Assembly: GCF_046719735.1 (NCBI RefSeq)
Contig: NZ_JAUTWQ010000021.1
Coordinates: 4,119 to 68,118 of the forward strand
Reading direction: 5' to 3'
Origin: Halobacillus_B rhizosphaerae
Lineage (GTDB): Bacteria; Bacillota; Bacilli; Bacillales; Halobacillaceae
Length of the DNA stretch: 64,000 bases
Shown: positions 60,338 to 64,000 of the stretch, in pieces
How positions within the stretch are numbered: the stretch's first letter is position 1
Layout of the letters: each line of letters starts with the position of its first letter
The notes under the pieces: model-generated
The model's input: only the letters and a program-made list of their open reading frames with translations
The model's database searches: none
Told to the model about the DNA's origin: nothing
Program-made: the position numbers and the translations under genes

Positions 60338-61187
60338 ACAAATGTTAGAAAACTTTTTCATAGAAGATATCGGCGAGCAGGATCTTACGAGTGATTCAAT
60401 ATTCGAGTCAAACAAGTCGGGTGAGGTGCAGTTCACTGCTAAACAAGCAGGTATCCTTTCTGGCGTGTCCATTATTGAAACAGGCTATACCCTATTGGAC
60501 GACACGGTAGAAGTGACACGGCTGAAAAAAGACGGAGACCCTGTGAGTTCTGGGGATACCATCGCTGTTGCTGGTGGGCCCCTATCCAGCCTTCTAAAAG
60601 GTGAGCGCGTCATTCTTAATCTGCTCCAGCGAATGAGTGGAATTGCCACTCTCACAAACACAGCTGTACGAACTTTAAACAGCCGCCATACAAGAATCTG
60701 CGACACTAGAAAAACCACTCCAGGTTTAAGAATGCTAGAAAAATATGCCGTTCGAACTGGAGGAGGATTTAATCACCGCTCCGGTCTGTATGATGCAGTA
60801 ATGATTAAAGATAATCATATCGCACTTTCTGGCTCAATTACGCAAGCTGTACATTTAGTAAAAGCCAAGCTTGGCCACATGGTGAAGATAGAAGTAGAAA
60901 CGGAAACGAAGGAACAGGTCTTAGAGGCAATCGACAATAACGTAGATTGTATTATGTTTGATAACCGTTCTGTGGAAGAAACAAAAGAACTGGTAAAGCT
61001 AGTCCCTCCTTCGATTCTTACGGAAGCTTCAGGAGGAATTACCATAGATCAGCTAGCTTCTTACTCGGATTCAGGAGTGGATTATATTTCGCTGGGGTAC
61101 TTAACTCACTCCGTTCCTGCCTTAGATATAAGCGTTCAGGTTTATGCCCATCAGAACAAAGGAGGAAGATCCGTTGAACTTATTTGA
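60318..61187 (+). CDS. nadC: Nicotinate-nucleotide pyrophosphorylase (quinolinate phosphoribosyltransferase)
   Basis: About 289 residues from the ATG at 60318, inside the end of nadB. Signatures: FFIEDIGEQDLTSDSIF, QRMSGIATLT, CDTRKTTPGLRMLEKYAVRTGGG, NHRSGLYDAVMIKDNH, EVETETKEQVLEA and LTEASGGITIDQLASYSDSG. It converts quinolinate and PRPP to nicotinate mononucleotide. Its end overlaps the start of nadA by 14 bases, so all three genes are likely translated as one unit. Confidence 0.95.
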   Translation: MNTLKLKQMLENFFIEDIGEQDLTSDSIFESNKSGEVQFTAKQAGILSGVSIIETGYTLLDDTVEVTRLKKDGDPVSSGDTIAVAGGPLSSLLKGERVILNLLQRMSGIATLTNTAVRTLNSRHTRICDTRKTTPGLRMLEKYAVRTGGGFNHRSGLYDAVMIKDNHIALSGSITQAVHLVKAKLGHMVKIEVETETKEQVLEAIDNNVDCIMFDNRSVEETKELVKLVPPSILTEASGGITIDQLASYSDSGVDYISLGYLTHSVPALDISVQVYAHQNKGGRSVELI

Positions 61188-62280
61188 AACGTTGAAAACG
61201 AGTAAACCGGTCATGCCTGATCTGTATCACCAGCTTTCTCACGAAGAATTAAGAGAAAGAGTGCAGCAAGTTAAAGAGCGAATGGGAACCAGACTTTTCC
61301 TTCCTGGTCATCACTACCAAAAGGATGAAGTCATTGAATTCGCTGATGCGAGAGGCGATTCCTTAAAGCTTGCCCAATTATCCTCCAATCAATCTGATGC
61401 AGAAGCTATTGTGTTTTGCGGTGTCCATTTCATGGCGGAAACAGCCGATATCTTAACGAGAGCCGACCAGAAGGTTTACTTACCAGACTTACGAGCAGGC
61501 TGTTCAATGGCGGATATGGCTGATTTAAACCAAACAGAAAAAGCGTGGGAAAAGCTCCAGGAACATTTTGACGACACGATCCTGCCGCTGACTTATGTAA
61601 ATTCCACTGCAGCTATTAAAGCCTTCGTCGGAAAACACGGCGGCGCGACCGTAACCTCTTCAAATGCAGAAAAAATGATCACATGGGCCTTTGAACAAAA
61701 AGAACGCATCCTGTTCCTTCCTGATCAGCATCTCGGCCGAAATACAGCCTACAACCTTGGCGTCCCATTAGACCAAATGGCCGTTTGGGATCCTATTACA
61801 GAAGCCCTGTTGTTTGAAGGATCTATAGAAGACATTCAAGTCATTCTGTGGAAAGGCCATTGTTCCGTCCACGAGAACTTCACGGTCGATAATGTCAGGA
61901 AAGTAAGGGAGCAGCATCCCGACATGAAAATCATCGTCCATCCAGAGTGCCGAAGGGAAGTAGTCGCCATATCAGATGACGCGGGATCCACCAACCATAT
62001 TATTCAGACGATCAACCAGGCACCCCCCGGGAGTTCGTGGGCGATCGGAACAGAAATGAATTTAGTAAAGCGGATTATAGATGAGCATAAAGATAAGCAT
62101 ATTATTTCGTTAAATCCATCCATGTGTCCGTGTTTGACCATGAACCGGATTGACCTTCCCCATCTTACTTGGTGCTTAGAAACGGTCGAAAATGGAGACC
62201 CGCATAATACGATTGAAGTGAAGTCTTCGATCGCTATTCAAGCGGAAAAAGCTTTAAACCGTATGCTTATACGGGCATGA
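61174..62280 (+). CDS. nadA: Quinolinate synthase, 4Fe-4S enzyme
   Basis: About 368 residues from the TTG behind AAAGGAGGAAG. Signatures: LPGHHYQKDEVIEFAD, VFCGVHFMAETADIL, LPDLRAGCSMADMAD, LWKGHCSVHENF, HPECRREVV, SSWAIGTEMNLV and LNPSMCPCLTMNRI; the Cys residues of VFCG, GHCS and the CPC region fit the conserved cluster ligands. It condenses iminoaspartate with dihydroxyacetone phosphate to quinolinate. The cluster is probably built with sulfur from the divergent NifS. It closes the operon. Confidence 0.95.
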   Translation: MNLFETLKTSKPVMPDLYHQLSHEELRERVQQVKERMGTRLFLPGHHYQKDEVIEFADARGDSLKLAQLSSNQSDAEAIVFCGVHFMAETADILTRADQKVYLPDLRAGCSMADMADLNQTEKAWEKLQEHFDDTILPLTYVNSTAAIKAFVGKHGGATVTSSNAEKMITWAFEQKERILFLPDQHLGRNTAYNLGVPLDQMAVWDPITEALLFEGSIEDIQVILWKGHCSVHENFTVDNVRKVREQHPDMKIIVHPECRREVVAISDDAGSTNHIIQTINQAPPGSSWAIGTEMNLVKRIIDEHKDKHIISLNPSMCPCLTMNRIDLPHLTWCLETVENGDPHNTIEVKSSIAIQAEKALNRMLIRA

Positions 62281-62415
62281 AGAATCGGATCCCCTGCGGC
62301 AGCTTTTGCTATAGAATCCATTGTCCCTCTAATCCCTATTAGTTGACCTTAATCTTTATGAGGGCTACCTTTATAAGTGGCACGATTAATTTAGATTGAG
62401 GAGGACTTGACTCTT

Positions 62416-62874
62416 ATGAAAAGTAGTGAAGTATTTATTAATAACTTTCTGACTCACCGGGAAGTAACAAACCAATTAATTGAAAAAATTGACCGTGACA
62501 ACTACGATTACAAGCCAACACCAACATCTATGGAAGCTCACAAACTTGCTGATCATATCTTAAAATCCCTTTACACATTTGCTCAGCTGGCCCATCAGCA
62601 GAACCCTGAGCCACTTTTTAGTGAAGAGGATACCACTCCATTAACGGAGCGTGCGAAACGTTACACGGAAGAAACGATCCGTTTAGTCACAGACCTTTCT
62701 GACGAACAACTGAGCGAAGTCCTTAATGTTAAGCATATGTTAGGAAGAGATATTCCAGCTGGCGCGCTTCTTCAATTAGGTCTTGATCATGAAATTCATC
62801 ATAAAGGCCAATTGTTTGTTTATGTGAGAGGAATGGGTAACACAGAACTTCCTTTTTATGTAAAATTTGAATAG
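62416..62874 (+). CDS. DinB-family four-helix protein
   Basis: About 152 residues. The metal-binding histidines of the DinB/YfiT-like fold are seen in AHKLADHILKS and LDHEIHHKGQLFVYVRGMG. Members of this family include thiol transferases and stress-induced proteins of unknown function; DinB of Bacillus is DNA-damage inducible. No LexA box stands out upstream. The ATG at 62416 gives the typical family start; a TTG nine bases upstream is closer to GAGGAGG. It ends at a terminator. Confidence 0.85.
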   Translation: MKSSEVFINNFLTHREVTNQLIEKIDRDNYDYKPTPTSMEAHKLADHILKSLYTFAQLAHQQNPEPLFSEEDTTPLTERAKRYTEETIRLVTDLSDEQLSEVLNVKHMLGRDIPAGALLQLGLDHEIHHKGQLFVYVRGMGNTELPFYVKFE

Positions 62875-62879
62875 TTATT

Positions 62880-62912
62880 AAAGCGGTCCGATCATATATG
62901 GGCCGCTTTTTG
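62880..62912. terminator. Terminator between converging dinB-like and alkD-like genes
   Basis: AAAGCGG pairs with CCGCTTT, extended by TCC/GGG, and is followed by TTTTTG. A-run and T-run on the two sides let it act in both directions. Confidence 0.85.
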
Positions 62913-62934
62913 ATTGCTTAATTTTTCTGCACGA

Positions 62935-63642
62935 CTAGCAGATGCATGTTTTCCGCTTCTTCCCAATCACAGAGCGCTTTTCCATCTTCTCAATATAGGA
63001 ATAGGCATCGGGTACTTTACAAGCGGTATCACCCATGTTTACGCTGATTTTCCCAATCGATTGAGCCACCCTTTTTGCTTCTTCATGAAGATGTTTATAG
63101 TATCCGCCTGTACTAATCACAAACCCGTTCATCACATATCTGACCCTGTTCGGCTGCTCATGAATGCTTTTCTCTATGTGATGCAGCAAATTCTCCACTT
63201 CTTCGTAACTAATGTCTTCATCCGGTGTAATTGAGAGGTAATTGGCATACGTGCTCCAGCCTGCAGTCCTGAGACCTTCTTCATCAGCGTTTATCCATTC
63301 TCGTGCGAGTTCGAGCGCAAAGTTAGATTCCGCCGCTACTTGAGCTACGGTATATTCATAGAGCATATACCAGTTCGCTTGTTCTGCCCATTTTCGAAGG
63401 TCTTCTTTTGTCATTTTTGTTGGATTGACGGCTAGTCCTGCTAGATACATTGCGTCGCTGTTTCCGGAATCATAGAGTTCCATAACGAGTTGTTGGTCTT
63501 TTTTTACTTTTTTAAGCAGGTGTTTTTTTAAATCGCCTACTTTCACTCCAAATATCGGTTCCTGGGCACCGTGATTAATCCAAATGCGTTTCGTCTGTTC
63601 ACTGCCTAGTTCTTCTAACTGAGTCATCACTTGATTATACAT
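62935..63642 (-). CDS. AlkD-like DNA alkylation repair protein
   Basis: About 235 residues from the ATG behind GGAGCGG. The HEAT-like helical repeats of the AlkC/AlkD superfamily are visible (KRIWINHGAQEPIFGVKVGDLKK, LYDSGNSDAMYLAGLAV, WANWYMLYEYTVA, AREWINADEEGLRTAGWSTYA). AlkD removes alkylated purines. The C-terminus is basic (KRSVIGKKRKTC). Some members of the family are catalytically silent; I could not place the AlkD active-site Asp with certainty, so enzyme activity is not sure. Confidence 0.8.
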   Translation of the reverse strand: MYNQVMTQLEELGSEQTKRIWINHGAQEPIFGVKVGDLKKHLLKKVKKDQQLVMELYDSGNSDAMYLAGLAVNPTKMTKEDLRKWAEQANWYMLYEYTVAQVAAESNFALELAREWINADEEGLRTAGWSTYANYLSITPDEDISYEEVENLLHHIEKSIHEQPNRVRYVMNGFVISTGGYYKHLHEEAKRVAQSIGKISVNMGDTACKVPDAYSYIEKMEKRSVIGKKRKTCIC

Positions 63643-63774
63643 TCTGGTATCCGCTCCTTTTTTCGATACTATTAAGTTTGTAAAACAAATGAAGTCTCCT
63701 CGGTTACCTATTGGTATATCTATTTCAGTACAATTGCTTGACTTCAAGAAAAGTGAAGGATTGTAGAAGACTCG

Positions 63775-63942
63775 ATTTCGAGACTTTTGATGAGAATATA
63801 GAGGCTGCGGGGAACGACTCGCTTTCCAAGGGCATGTGGTGAGCTTCCTCAGGCTTTGCCTTCCGGGATCTCACCTATCATGTACATCCCACAGGAGTCT
63901 CCTCGTTCCCCTCCGCCCCTTGCCGTATACTGTTCTCGAAAT
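63775..63942 (-). repeat. Structured interspersed repeat, copy 2 (168 bp, inverted)
   Basis: Bounded by ATTTCGAG and CTCGAAAT. On the minus strand the core (GGAGGGGAACGAGGAGACTC, CCTGTGGGATGTACATG, GGTGAGATCC, GGCAAAGCC, CTGAGGAAGCTC, GGAAAGCGAGTCG, TTCCCCGCAG) matches copy 1 at 46238-46407 over most of its length. Differences fall in loops or as paired changes (GGGGAACG with CGTTCCCC). It lies upstream of the AlkD-like gene, at the right edge of the window. Confidence 0.85.
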
Positions 63943-64000
63943 CTACACTTCAGGCAGTATTGAAAAAAACATATCTTTGAGCGGAAATTCCGCTTCAATA

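Noticed and set aside
1..64000. CRISPR arrays, tRNA/rRNA genes, transposases, prophage genes
   Set aside because: No regularly spaced repeats, no cloverleaf or rRNA-like sequence, and no transposase or phage structural proteins were seen on either strand.

Overview
The window reads as chromosome of an endospore-forming, probably halophilic or halotolerant member of the Bacillaceae (Halobacillus/Virgibacillus-like). Supporting signs are strong GGAGG-type ribosome binding sites, a GerA-type germinant receptor operon, GerP-like coat genes behind a sigma-K promoter, Ku/LigD repair, TPP riboswitches, a YfiBC-like ABC exporter and an ectoine/hydroxyectoine catabolic locus. The genus is an inference. 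I saw no rRNA, tRNA, CRISPR array, prophage or insertion sequence.

Layout. 0-5.9 kb: alpha-glucoside uptake and hydrolysis (end of a LacI-family regulator, binding lipoprotein, two permeases, GH13 alpha-glucosidase, terminator). 6-10.1 kb: a four-gene germinant receptor operon in the order A-C-D-B, including the small two-helix D subunit. 10.2-16.9 kb: molybdopterin oxidoreductase, PspC protein, secreted phospholipase-D/lamin-tail protein, RluA-type pseudouridine synthase and PAP2/haloperoxidase protein. 17-21.3 kb: heterodimeric ABC exporter divergent from an HxlR regulator, with a perfect 20-bp palindrome abutting the regulator promoter. 21.5-25.8 kb: FAD oxidoreductase, Gfo/Idh/MocA oxidoreductase, SGNH hydrolase and CAP-domain lipoprotein.

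26.2-40.1 kb, all on the minus strand, is the metabolic centrepiece. Six genes (ectoine hydrolase DoeA, EutC, a Cys/Met-type PLP enzyme, an M20D amidohydrolase, an ACT-less homoserine dehydrogenase and an aldehyde dehydrogenase) lie on one side of a thiamine salvage operon (thiW-tenA-thiD-thiM-thiE with two TPP riboswitches). The matching eutB and a PucR-type regulator lie on the other side. I read the two flanks as one ectoine/hydroxyectoine degradation system whose content differs from the proteobacterial eut/doe clusters.

40.5-46 kb: asparagine synthetase, a Fic toxin with a tiny overlapping VbhA-type antitoxin, and divergent ku and ligD. 46.2-46.4 kb: first copy of a structured 170-bp interspersed repeat; the second, inverted, copy is at 63.8 kb. 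46.5-51.3 kb: a fatty-acid/acyl-CoA degradation operon. 51.4-54.8 kb: a spore-coat cluster (two GerPA/GerPF-like proteins, two alpha-crystallin proteins, a GerPC-like protein) followed by a subtilase lacking the usual oxyanion-hole Asn. 54.9-56.3 kb: an XRE-TPR regulator followed directly by a 46-residue exported-peptide gene, a candidate RNPP-type quorum-sensing pair. 56.4-64 kb: Cof-type phosphatase, divergent nifS and nadBCA for de novo NAD synthesis, a DinB-like protein and an AlkD-like DNA glycosylase.

Many intrinsic terminators share a CCGAACNATG-type stem. Starts were moved inward from the longest frame wherever a good Shine-Dalgarno site pointed to an internal start codon. All family assignments are from reading the translated sequence; no database search was run.
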